Assembly (NCBI RefSeq): GCF_900105515.1
Contig: NZ_FNSY01000002.1
Span: 1-64,000, forward strand
Length of the DNA stretch: 64,000 nt
Source of the DNA: Streptomyces sp. 2131.1
GTDB taxonomy: Bacteria; Actinomycetota; Actinomycetes; Streptomycetales; Streptomycetaceae
Direction of reading: 5' to 3'
Shown: piece after piece, positions 25,664-33,064 of the stretch
Position numbering within the stretch: the stretch's first letter is position 1
Layout of the letters: each line of letters opens with the position of its first letter
Notes under the pieces: generated by a model
Seen by the model: the letters and a program-made list of their open reading frames with translations, nothing else
Told to the model about the DNA's origin: nothing
The model's database searches: none
Made by a program: the position numbers and the translations under genes

Positions 25664-26359
25664 ATGACTCCTGAGGCCACCGCCGTCGCAAGCGCCCCCG
25701 TCGGACTCCGTGAGAGCAAGAAGCAGGAGACCCGGCAGCTCATCTCCGATGCCGCCACCCGGCTCTTCCTCGACCAGGGCTTCGAGCAGACCACCATCGC
25801 CGAGATCGCCGCCGCCGCCCGCGTCGCGAAAAAGACGGTGACCAACTACTTCGCGCGCAAGGAGGACTTGGCCCTCGACCACCAGGACGCCTTCACCGGC
25901 TCACTGGCCGCCACGGTCGCCGGCCGGGCCTCGGGCGAGTCCGCGCTGACGGCCCTGCGGCACGCCTTCGCCGAGGCGGTCGCGGCCACCGATCCCGTCG
26001 CGGGCTTCTCCGGCCCCGAGTTCGCCCGGATGATCGCCGACAGCCCCACGCTGACGGCACGACTGCGCGACCTGCACGACCTCCGGGAGACCCGGCTCGC
26101 CGAGGCCTTGGCCGAAGCCACCGGCACCGCCCCCGACGACATCGCCGTGCGCACCGCCGCCGCCCTGCTCGGCAGCGTGCACCGCATGCTCTTCGACCGC
26201 ATCCAGGAACTGACCCTGGCCGGCTGGACCAACGCACAGATCAGCGAAGAGATGGCGGCGGCAGGTGACTACGCGTTCGGGGTGCTGGAGGAACCGCTGG
26301 CCGGTTACGCCGCCGGGCCCTCCGCCGACCCGAAGGTCCACCCGGACCTCGTGCTCTAA
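25664..26359 (+). CDS. TetR family transcriptional regulator
   Basis: A 231-residue repressor. The HTH is clear: LFLDQGFEQTTIAEIAAAAR, then VAKKTVTNYFARKEDLALD. The C-terminal domain is alanine-rich and helical. It is divergent from the 66-residue gene with repeat operators between them. Downstream of its stop a 17-bp unit (26364-26380, 26381-26397) is tandemly repeated before the AraC gene end. Confidence 0.9.
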   Translation: MTPEATAVASAPVGLRESKKQETRQLISDAATRLFLDQGFEQTTIAEIAAAARVAKKTVTNYFARKEDLALDHQDAFTGSLAATVAGRASGESALTALRHAFAEAVAATDPVAGFSGPEFARMIADSPTLTARLRDLHDLRETRLAEALAEATGTAPDDIAVRTAAALLGSVHRMLFDRIQELTLAGWTNAQISEEMAAAGDYAFGVLEEPLAGYAAGPSADPKVHPDLVL

Positions 26360-26401
26360 GGGTGTTCTCAGCGGCCCGTCGTTCTCAGCGGCCCGTCGTC
26401 C

Positions 26402-27232
26402 TCAGCGCCCCGGCCAGGCGATGTCGTCCACCGCGAGGAACGCCTCGCCGACCACCTTCGCCGGGGTCGCGCCGGTGAACGCCACGACGTCCCGGTGCAG
26501 ATGGGACTGGTCGGCGTAGCCGGTGTCGGCCGCCACCCGGGCCGGGCCCTCGCCCGCGACCAGGCGGTGGGCGGCGTGGTCGAAGCGGATCAGCCGCGCC
26601 GCGCGCTTGGGCGGCAGGCCGAGCTGGGAACCGAAGCGGGACCACAGCCGCTTCCGGCTCCAGCCGACGTCATCGGCGAGTTCGTCGATCCGGAGCATGC
26701 CGTGGCCGGCGATGATCCGCTGCCAGGCCCGGGACACCTCCGGGTCCACCGGCGCCCCGGCCGCGTACCGGCGGGTGAGCAGCTCGTCCGTGAGCGCGAA
26801 GCGGGCCTGCCAGGACGGGGCTTCGCCGAGCCGTTCGCGTATCCGGGACGCCTCGCGGCCCCACAGGGCGTCCAGCGGGACGACGGCACCGTCGAGCTCG
26901 GCGGGCGGCACTCCGAGGACCGCGCGGGCGATCACCGGGGACAGCCGCACCTGCACGCACTCGACGTTCTCCCCGTGCACCCGGACCGCGCCGCCGGAGC
27001 CGAGCCCGGGGCCGGCGACCAGGCACCCGCGCTGCTGCTCACCGGTCGCGGTGTCGAGGACGGGGATCCCGGCGCCGAATTCGAGGAGCAGGGTGACTGC
27101 CGGATGCGGGACCATGCGCAGCGCCTCGAGATCGTGCACGCGGAACCCGGCCATGGTGACTCCGCCCACCCGGCTGGGCCGCTGCGGCCGGGAGACGTCC
27201 CATTCGGCCGTACCGTGCATGAAGGTGTGCAC
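26402..27232 (-). CDS. AraC family transcriptional regulator
   Basis: A 276-residue regulator. The N-terminal sensing domain is of the small-cupin DUF6597 type. The C-terminal double HTH reads LRIDELADDVGWSRKRLWSR, then LIRFDHAAHRLVAGEGPARV and AADTGYADQSHLHRDVVAFT. The start is either the GTG at 27232 or the ATG at 27220. It is divergent from the hydrolase-monooxygenase pair (27342-29430), which it probably controls. Confidence 0.85.
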   Translation of the reverse strand: MHTFMHGTAEWDVSRPQRPSRVGGVTMAGFRVHDLEALRMVPHPAVTLLLEFGAGIPVLDTATGEQQRGCLVAGPGLGSGGAVRVHGENVECVQVRLSPVIARAVLGVPPAELDGAVVPLDALWGREASRIRERLGEAPSWQARFALTDELLTRRYAAGAPVDPEVSRAWQRIIAGHGMLRIDELADDVGWSRKRLWSRFGSQLGLPPKRAARLIRFDHAAHRLVAGEGPARVAADTGYADQSHLHRDVVAFTGATPAKVVGEAFLAVDDIAWPGR

Positions 27233-27341
27233 ACTTCCATGCTACGAGCGGGCCTGGGAGGGCCCCGCAGGAAGGGTGGAAAGCCGGCCGGGCGGAACAT
27301 TCGTTCAATAAGCGGGCGGGGCCGGTGGCGACAGTGGGGTC

Positions 27342-28181
27342 ATGACTGTTTCTGAGACCGCCCGGTTCTCGGCCGTGACATCGGCCGACGGCAGCACCAT
27401 CCATGTGTGCCAGGACGGGCCCCGTGACGCCCCCGCGCTCCTGCTCATCCATGGATCGGCGTCCTCGGCACGTTCCTGGGACGCGCTCGTTCCGTTGCTG
27501 GCCGGCCCGGGGGCCGGGGCCGAAGCCCGCCGCGTCGTACGGATCGACCTGCTCGGGCACGGCCGGTCGGACAAGCCCGACGACGGCAGCTACGCGATCC
27601 CGGACCAGGCGCGGCGGGTCGGCGAGGTGCTGGACCGGCTCGGTGTCGGGCATGCCGTGGTGGTGGGCCATTCAAGCGGCGGGGTGGCCGCGACGGCCCT
27701 CGCCGAACAGCGGCCGGAGCTGGTGTCCGGTCTGGTGCTCGTCAACACGGGGCCCGGCCTCGGGGCGTTCATCGCCACCGGCTCCGGCGCCCCCGCCGGG
27801 CCCGTGCAGTGGCCGCCGAGCGACGAGCAGATCCGGCAGCTCGCGAGCACGGGCTTCAGCCGCCCCGGCTACCGGGTGCCGGACGCGCTGCTGGACGAGG
27901 TGCGCGCCATGACGCCGCACTCGTTCACCGCCACGATGCAGGGCACCCGCGCCTACCTGGAGCAGCGGGTGCTGCCGGACCGGCTGGCGGGACTCGGCAA
28001 GCCGTTGCTCGTGCTCTTCGGTGAGGACGACCGCCGTTGGCGCTCCTCGTCCGCCGCCGACTACCTCGTAGTCCCTGGTGCCCGGGTGGAGCTGCTGCCG
28101 GGGCTGGGGCACTCGCCGATCCTGGAGGACCCGCCCCGGGTCGCCGGTCCTCTGCTGGACTTCGCCGCGCTCCACGGCTGA
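27342..28181 (+). CDS. alpha/beta hydrolase
   Basis: A 279-residue serine hydrolase: LLLIHGSASSARSWDALVPL (oxyanion loop), IDLLGHGRSDKP, the nucleophile elbow VVVGHSSGGVAATALAEQRP, and the C-terminal GLGHSPILEDPPRV with the catalytic His; the acid is in LFGEDDRRW. The substrate is unknown. A monooxygenase gene follows 13 nt later, so the pair may act together, for example oxidation followed by ester or ring cleavage (inference). Confidence 0.88.
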   Translation: MTVSETARFSAVTSADGSTIHVCQDGPRDAPALLLIHGSASSARSWDALVPLLAGPGAGAEARRVVRIDLLGHGRSDKPDDGSYAIPDQARRVGEVLDRLGVGHAVVVGHSSGGVAATALAEQRPELVSGLVLVNTGPGLGAFIATGSGAPAGPVQWPPSDEQIRQLASTGFSRPGYRVPDALLDEVRAMTPHSFTATMQGTRAYLEQRVLPDRLAGLGKPLLVLFGEDDRRWRSSSAADYLVVPGARVELLPGLGHSPILEDPPRVAGPLLDFAALHG

Positions 28182-28194
28182 AAGGGAGGGCGTC

Positions 28195-29430
28195 GTGCGG
28201 ATTCTCGTCTCCGGTGCCGGGGTCGCCGGGCCGGTGCTCGCGCACTGGCTCACGCGGTACGGCTTCCGGGTCACCGTCGTGGAGCGGGCACCGGCGCTGC
28301 GCAGGACCGGTGGCCATGCGGTCGACCTGTTCCGGCCCGCCGTGGACGTCTCGGAGCGGATGGGGGTGCTGCCGCGCATCGAGGAGCGGGCCACCGGCAC
28401 GGACCGGCTGACCGTCTTCCCGGAGGGGGCGCGGCGGCCCGTCCGGGCGGACCTCGCCAAGATCTTCGGCGGGGCCTCCGACCGCCATGTCGAGGTCATG
28501 CGCGACGACCTGACCACCATTTACCGCGACGCCTCCCGCGAGGACGTCGAATACCTCTTCGACGAATCGGTCACCTCCGTCTCGGCCGGAAGCGAGAACG
28601 GGGACGAGCACGGGTGCGAGGTGACGTTCGAGAGATCCGCGCCACGCCGCTTCGACCTCGTCGTCGGCGCGGACGGTCTGCACTCCACCGTGCGCCGCCT
28701 CGTCTTCGGCGCGGACGCGGGCCGCAGTTCCTTCCTCGGGGCCTACTTCGGGGTGTTGAGCCTGCCCAACGCCTCCGGTCTGGACGGGGAACTGCTGATG
28801 CACGTCGGGGTCGGGCGCACCGCCGGGATGTACGGGGCACGGCATCTGGGCGACGCGCGGGCGCTGTTCCTGTTCCGGAGCGCGCGGGAACTCGACTGGC
28901 ACCGCCGCGACGTTCCCCGGCAGAGGGAGCTGTTGCGCGGGGCGTTCGCCGGGTTGCACCCGCAGGTCGACGGGTGGCTGGAGGAGCTGGACCGTACGCC
29001 GGCGTTCTACTTCGACTCGGTCAGCCAGCTCCGTATGGACAGCTGGTCGCGGGGGCGGGTGACGCTGGTCGGGGACGCGGGCTACTGCCCCGGTCCGGCC
29101 GTCGGCGGCAGCACCACGCTGGCGGTGGTCGGCGCGTACGTCCTCGCCGGGGAGCTGGCCCGCGCGAGCGGCGACCACGAGCGCGCGTTCCCCGCGTACG
29201 AGCGGGCGATGGCGGAGCACGTACGCGGCAGCCGTGCGGTCGCCCTGAGCGCGGCAAAGACGCTGATCCCGGCGTCGCGCCTCGGGGTCCGGGGCCTGGC
29301 ACAGGGCGCGCGGCTGGTCTCCGCGCTGCCCGCGGGACCGGGCCGCGCGCTGCTGCGCCTCACGACGAGGAGCGGACGGCTCTACAACTCGATGACCGTC
29401 GAGGACTACGCGCCGGCAGCCGCCGTGTGA
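28195..29430 (+). CDS. FAD-dependent aromatic monooxygenase
   Basis: A 411-residue class A flavoprotein. The N-terminal FAD motif is ILVSGAGVAGPVLAHWLTRY, the DG motif is LVVGADGLHSTVRRLVF, and the second FAD motif is RVTLVGDAGYCPGPAVGGST. The full length is intact, unlike the fragment at 4800-5035. It should hydroxylate an aromatic or enone substrate using NAD(P)H. The GTG at 28195 has GGGAGGG upstream and is only 13 nt from the preceding hydrolase stop. Confidence 0.9.
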   Translation: MRILVSGAGVAGPVLAHWLTRYGFRVTVVERAPALRRTGGHAVDLFRPAVDVSERMGVLPRIEERATGTDRLTVFPEGARRPVRADLAKIFGGASDRHVEVMRDDLTTIYRDASREDVEYLFDESVTSVSAGSENGDEHGCEVTFERSAPRRFDLVVGADGLHSTVRRLVFGADAGRSSFLGAYFGVLSLPNASGLDGELLMHVGVGRTAGMYGARHLGDARALFLFRSARELDWHRRDVPRQRELLRGAFAGLHPQVDGWLEELDRTPAFYFDSVSQLRMDSWSRGRVTLVGDAGYCPGPAVGGSTTLAVVGAYVLAGELARASGDHERAFPAYERAMAEHVRGSRAVALSAAKTLIPASRLGVRGLAQGARLVSALPAGPGRALLRLTTRSGRLYNSMTVEDYAPAAAV

Positions 29431-29445
29431 TGCCGGCGGACGCGG

Positions 29446-29841
29446 CTAGGGCCTGTCCAGCGCGGCCTCCACCTCGTCCATCACGTGTTGCCAGTGGGTC
29501 CGTCGGCGTTCGCGTTCCTCCGCGTTCGCCAGGTGTTCCTGGTGGAAGCGGAGCGTGGTGCGGGCGCCGTCGGCGGCCGGGGTCACGGCCACCTGGAGGG
29601 TGGTGGTGCCGTGGGTGACGCGGATGCGGTCCGCCGGGCGGTAGCCGCGTACCTCGCCGGTCACGCCGGCGGCCGTCCGGTAGGGCGCGCCGCGCTCGGG
29701 GGTCAGGGCGGTGTCCGAACCTAGCCAGAGGGCGAGTCCCTCGGGACCGCTGATGAAGTCCCAGACGACGGACGGCGGGTGGGGCAGGGTGCGGGACACG
29801 CCGATCTGCCAGCCCGCGTCCCTGGTGAGTCCGGTGGGCAT
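29446..29841 (-). CDS. SRPBCC (AHSA1-like) domain protein
   Basis: A 131-residue START-like protein: GVSRTLPHPPSVVWDFISGP at the first strand-helix, LALWLGSD, and the C-terminal long helix with HWQHVMDEVEAALD. These bind hydrophobic ligands. It starts 3 nt after the CGNR regulator ends on the same strand, so the two are surely cotranscribed; the ligand may link to regulation (inference). Confidence 0.82.
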   Translation of the reverse strand: MPTGLTRDAGWQIGVSRTLPHPPSVVWDFISGPEGLALWLGSDTALTPERGAPYRTAAGVTGEVRGYRPADRIRVTHGTTTLQVAVTPAADGARTTLRFHQEHLANAEERERRRTHWQHVMDEVEAALDRP

Positions 29842-29844
29842 CGG

Positions 29845-30474
29845 TCATCCTTCCTCGGAGTGGCGGGCGCGCAGCGCCCTGACCTTGTGACGGTTGCCGC
29901 AGTGCTCCATCGAGCACCAGCGGCGGCGGCCGGGGCGCGAGGTGTCCACGTAGATGAGATGGCAGTCCTCGGCGGCGCAGGTGCGGATGCGGTGCGCGTG
30001 GGGGCCGGTCAGCAGTTCGACGGCGTCGCGGGCGACGGTGGCGGCCAGCGCCGTGCCGCTGGGGGCGCCGGCCCAGCGGCGGCTGCCGTCCGGGGCGATG
30101 GCGGGGGCCAGAGCGGAGCGGGCGGCGGTCTCGTTGATGACCGCCAGGTCGCCGGGCGGGTGCGGTTCGCCGCGCGTGTGGGCGATGACCACGCGGAACA
30201 GGGCGTCGCGCAGCATCCGTAGCGCCGCGACCTCCACGGCGGAGACGGCCGGTTCGGGGGTCGGGGTCAGCCGGGAGCGTTCCGCCCAGGCGACGACGTC
30301 GGCGGGCCCGTGCAGGACTTCGTACCGCTGGTAGGGCCCGGGGCCGCCGGTCGTCAGCAGTTCCAGGCACAGGGCGCCGGGGTCGAACCGGTAGGCGACG
30401 CCGGTGGTGGAGCGCAGGGTCAGGCCCACGGGCTCGGCCCGCGCGGCCGCCCCCGCTCTCTCTGCGGAGTTCAT
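29845..30474 (-). CDS. second CGNR zinc-finger regulator
   Basis: A 209-residue protein. The N-terminal ABATE-like region (TGVAYRFDPGALCLELLTTG) is somewhat degenerate. The C-terminal CGNR finger is intact: RTCAAEDCHLIYVDTSRPGR, then RRWCSMEHCGNRHKVRALRA. As at 16528, a 21-bp palindrome (30475-30495) directly abuts the ATG, leaving no ribosome site and suggesting a leaderless, autoregulated mRNA. It is followed by the SRPBCC gene. Confidence 0.88.
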   Translation of the reverse strand: MNSAERAGAAARAEPVGLTLRSTTGVAYRFDPGALCLELLTTGGPGPYQRYEVLHGPADVVAWAERSRLTPTPEPAVSAVEVAALRMLRDALFRVVIAHTRGEPHPPGDLAVINETAARSALAPAIAPDGSRRWAGAPSGTALAATVARDAVELLTGPHAHRIRTCAAEDCHLIYVDTSRPGRRRWCSMEHCGNRHKVRALRARHSEEG

Positions 30475-30495
30475 GTAACCACTATAAGTGGTTAC
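30475..30495. promoter_or_regulatory. 21-bp palindrome abutting second CGNR start
   Basis: GTAACCAC-TATAA-GTGGTTAC has perfect 8-bp arms. It ends exactly at the base before the ATG of the CGNR gene (read leftward). Length and layout (GTNACC-N9-GGTNAC) match the six sites near the first CGNR gene. Confidence 0.85.
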
Positions 30496-30529
30496 AGTGA
30501 CACCGTCAGGGTTCTGCGGCGGCCGGGGC

Positions 30530-31750
30530 CTACCGCAGCAGCGTCAGGTGGCCCCGGCTGCCGCGCGAGGTGCGGCTCGGAACGGCCGTCGCGGGGGCCG
30601 TAAAGCCGCCCACGGCGCGCGGGAGAACCACCTCGGCGGGACGGTGGGCGCTCACGATCGCGTCCAGGGCCTCCGCGAAACGGACGATGTCTCGGGCCGT
30701 GGTGTCGTGTCCCAGGGAAGCGTGCAGAGCCGTGGTGATGCCTCGTCCGGGCAGATGGAGCGGCATCTCCTGGGCCACCGTCTTGCGCAGGACGACCCCG
30801 TGGGCGCGCAGCTCGCGACGGAGCTGGGACGCCGTCAGTTCCTCGTGCCGGAAGGCCAGGACACCGGCCTGGACCCGGCCCGGGGCGATGAGCTCGGTGC
30901 CGGCGACCCGGTCGACCGCGTCACGCATCTCCGGGTAGAGGTCCTCGCGCGGCGCGGGCGCCTCCTTCCCGTGCAGGAGGAGCGCGGTGTTGAGGCCCGC
31001 GACGGACGCGCTGTGCGGCGTCCCGGGCAGGTCCTGGTCGTACCGCGCCGGGCCCGGCTCGGTGAGCGCGGACCGCAGGCGGGGCGTGGTGCAGGCGAAA
31101 CCGACACCGGCCGGCCCGCCCAGGAAGCGCCAGCCGTCCCCGGTGAGCAGGTCGGCGCCGATGCGCGCCGCGTTCACGGGCAGGTGGCCCACGGCGTACG
31201 ACACGTCGACCGAGTACAGCGCGCGGTGCGGGGCGAGGATGCGGCCGATCTCCTCGACCGGGTTGACGATCCCGCAGCCGGCGGGGACCTGGGCCACGCT
31301 GACCAGGGCCACGTCCTCGTCGATCTGCGCCGCCATCCACTCCAGGTCCAGGTCGCCGTGCGCGTCCAGCGGAACGACGTCGAGGCGGCAGCGGGTGCGG
31401 TCGCGCAGCGCGAACAGCGCGGTGAGGCGTGCGACGTCCTCGTACGGCGTCGTCCAGACCCGGTCGCCCGGCCCGACGGGCAGCCGGTCGAGCGTCTCCC
31501 GGAAGGCGTCGACTCCGCCCGTGACCAGGGACGTCACGCCGGTGGCGGGTACGGAGAGGAGGGTGCCGAGGCGTTCGTGGACCTCCGCGTCCACGATGTC
31601 CTCGACGTACTCCTCCAGTTCGTGCGTCCCGTACTCGTCCTCCCTGCGCAGCAACTCCGCGACGACCTCGCGCACCGCGGCCGGCGTGTGGCCTGCGGCG
31701 GCCGCGTCGAGACGGACCGTTCGTTCGACCTGGGGCGTCTGCACGTTCAC
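30530..31750 (-). CDS. class V aminotransferase-fold protein without catalytic lysine
   Basis: A 406-residue PLP-fold protein of the NifS/CefD/EgtE class: LDAAAAGHTPAAVREVVAEL, VTSLVTGGVDAFRETLDRLP, then VSVAQVPAGCGIVNPVEEIG. In the family, a lysine lies in the motif (S/T)GxK(F/W)LxGPxGxG. Here the motif is LLTGDGWRFLGGPAGVGF, so the PLP-binding Lys position is Arg, with no Lys nearby. The aspartate pairing with the pyridine nitrogen remains (YSVDVSYAVGH). It may be non-catalytic or use another chemistry. It is divergent from the DIGWP peptide gene, sharing a region of TTGCC/GGCAA repeats. Confidence 0.85.
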   Translation of the reverse strand: MNVQTPQVERTVRLDAAAAGHTPAAVREVVAELLRREDEYGTHELEEYVEDIVDAEVHERLGTLLSVPATGVTSLVTGGVDAFRETLDRLPVGPGDRVWTTPYEDVARLTALFALRDRTRCRLDVVPLDAHGDLDLEWMAAQIDEDVALVSVAQVPAGCGIVNPVEEIGRILAPHRALYSVDVSYAVGHLPVNAARIGADLLTGDGWRFLGGPAGVGFACTTPRLRSALTEPGPARYDQDLPGTPHSASVAGLNTALLLHGKEAPAPREDLYPEMRDAVDRVAGTELIAPGRVQAGVLAFRHEELTASQLRRELRAHGVVLRKTVAQEMPLHLPGRGITTALHASLGHDTTARDIVRFAEALDAIVSAHRPAEVVLPRAVGGFTAPATAVPSRTSRGSRGHLTLLR

Positions 31751-31792
31751 TTCCGGGTCCTCCCCCCGTTGTCGGGGAACCTTGACAAGTCA

Positions 31793-32126
31793 TTGCCTGA
31801 CCTCTGGCAATATGTTGCCCGGCGTTTGGACAATTTGGCAACGGCCGCTCCAGCGATACTCAAGCAGAGAGGCCCCGACCCCTTCCCCTGGCCCCGTTTC
31901 CGAGATTTCCTGGCTCGCTTCTCCAGGGTTTGCCAAGCGTCGGCAGGAGTAGCAAGGGCACAGAGATCCTGCGCATAGCAGCAGGTCACAGCAGTGCGAG
32001 CGAGCAACCTCTGCCCGGAGTGGCGGCTTGACGCGCCCGACTCTCCATTTCCTCCACCCATTCACGAGGAAATTACGAGCGAATTCCTAGGGGGTGTTGC
32101 CAATCTTCTAGGCAAGAAGTTGCCAA
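31793..32126. promoter_or_regulatory. TTGCC/GGCAA repeat region in divergent promoter
   Basis: This 410-bp gene-free gap is unusually AT-rich for the window. It carries TTGCC-N8-GGCAA (31793-31810), TTGCC (31815-31819), TTGGCAACGG (31835-31844), TTTGCCAA (31929-31936), TTGCC-N9-GGCAA (32097-32115) and TTGCCAA (32120-32126). The last copies sit 37-66 bp upstream of the peptide start. Similar clusters precede the NRPS-like gene (35468-35592). Confidence 0.7.
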
Positions 32127-32162
32127 CACGGAACCCAGAACTTGTCACAAAGGAGTCCAGCC

Positions 32163-32405
32163 ATGAAGAACATCGCCCGCGTCCTCGTCAGCACCGCCGC
32201 CGTCGCCGCCGCCGTTCTCACCTCCGCCGGCGTCAGCGCGGCCGGCGGCCAGGACATCGGCTGGCCCCTCACCGGCGGTTCGACCCACGTCTCCGCCGAC
32301 ATCGGCTGGCCCGTGGCCCCCCAGGGCGGCGGCGACATCGGCTGGCCGGGTGCCGCCCCCCAGGGCGGCGGGGACATCGGCTGGCCCTCCGCGCCCGTCG
32401 CCTGA
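32163..32405 (+). CDS. secreted peptide with four DIGWP repeats
   Basis: An 80-residue product. Residues 1-26 form a Sec signal peptide (KNIARVLVSTAAVAAAVLTS, cleaved after AGVSA). The mature part, about 54 residues, is almost entirely repeats: DIGWP at 31-35, 46-50, 58-62 and 71-75, separated by Gly/Ala/Pro/Gln linkers (VAPQGGG, GAAPQGGG). There are no cysteines. The DNA repeats do not show array-like spacers, so the repeat is at protein level. AAAGGAG precedes the ATG. It lies between the aminotransferase-fold gene and an ACP gene. It could be a multi-core modified peptide or a structural secreted peptide; function unknown. Confidence 0.8.
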   Translation: MKNIARVLVSTAAVAAAVLTSAGVSAAGGQDIGWPLTGGSTHVSADIGWPVAPQGGGDIGWPGAAPQGGGDIGWPSAPVA

Positions 32406-32556
32406 CCCGCGTCCGGTCCGCCGAAACCACCGCACGAGCGCCCGTCCAAGGCGGCTCGAGCGGGACACGGCACCGTGGCTCACGTACGCACGCAGGCTCG
32501 TACGTCCGGGCTCGCGCGCGGCCAGAAGTCCCGGCAGCCGGAAGGAAGTCCGCCCC

Positions 32557-32880
32557 ATGGCACAGACACCGTGGAACGCGAGGTTCGAGACGATTCTCCG
32601 GCAGGGCCTTCCCGGCCTGGGCAAGGGGAAGACGCCCGACGCCGACGTCCCGATGGAGAGCTACGGACTCGACTCCATGGCACTCATCGGCATCGTGAGC
32701 GCCCTCGAATCGACGTACGGGGTCAGCCTCGCCGGCCAGCTCGTCGTTCCCGTGCACACCCTCACCGCCGGGCAGCTCTGGGGCATCGTCTCCGCGGCCC
32801 TCCAGCCCTCCTGGGACGCCGGCCTCTACCCGGCGTCGGACTCCCCCACCCTTGGGCGCACCCCTTGGGCCGTCGCCTGA
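32557..32880 (+). CDS. stand-alone acyl/peptidyl carrier protein
   Basis: A 107-residue carrier protein. The phosphopantetheine site is intact: DVPMESYGLDSMALIGIVSA with the Ser in LDSM, followed by ESTYGVSLAGQLVVPVHTLT. The C-terminal tail beyond the fold is Ser/Pro-rich. It would carry a thioester for the NRPS-like or condensation proteins of the locus (inference). GAAGGAAG precedes the ATG. It follows the DIGWP peptide gene by 151 bp on the same strand and ends at a hairpin terminator. Confidence 0.88.
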   Translation: MAQTPWNARFETILRQGLPGLGKGKTPDADVPMESYGLDSMALIGIVSALESTYGVSLAGQLVVPVHTLTAGQLWGIVSAALQPSWDAGLYPASDSPTLGRTPWAVA

Positions 32881-32908
32881 CCAACAGCCCCGCCCCCGCA
32901 GGACCCGA

Positions 32909-32945
32909 GAAGCCCCCGCCGCTCACCGAGCGCCGCGGGGGCTTC
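32909..32945. terminator. hairpin after ACP gene
   Basis: GAAGCCCCCGC near 32909-32919 pairs with GCGGGGGCTTC ending at 32945, with a short bulged inner stem. It lies 29 bp past the ACP stop. Confidence 0.7.
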
Positions 32946-32973
32946 GGTCGTGTCCGACCACCCCGGCATCTCC

Positions 32974-33006
32974 TTGTGACGCAGGTCACAACTTCGCCAT
33001 GTCACA
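32974..33006. promoter_or_regulatory. TTGTGAC palindrome and ECF41-type -35
   Basis: TTGTGAC-N4-GTCACAA (32974-32991) is followed by TGTCACA (33000-33006), the -35 consensus reported for ECF41 sigma factors. A matching CGTC -10 is not obvious. It lies about 60 bp upstream of the oxidoreductase gene whose neighbour is an ECF41-type sigma factor, so autoregulated expression of the pair is plausible. Confidence 0.5.
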
Positions 33007-33064
33007 TCCGAGGGCCCCGGTTCCATCCCCTGGTTGTCAGCAGCCGGTATGGAAGGACACGATC

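Noticed and set aside
32250..32405. Repeated DNA in the DIGWP gene considered as a CRISPR-like or tandem array
   Set aside because: Repeat units are short and irregular in spacing and stay in one reading frame with a signal peptide, so the repeat is a coding one.
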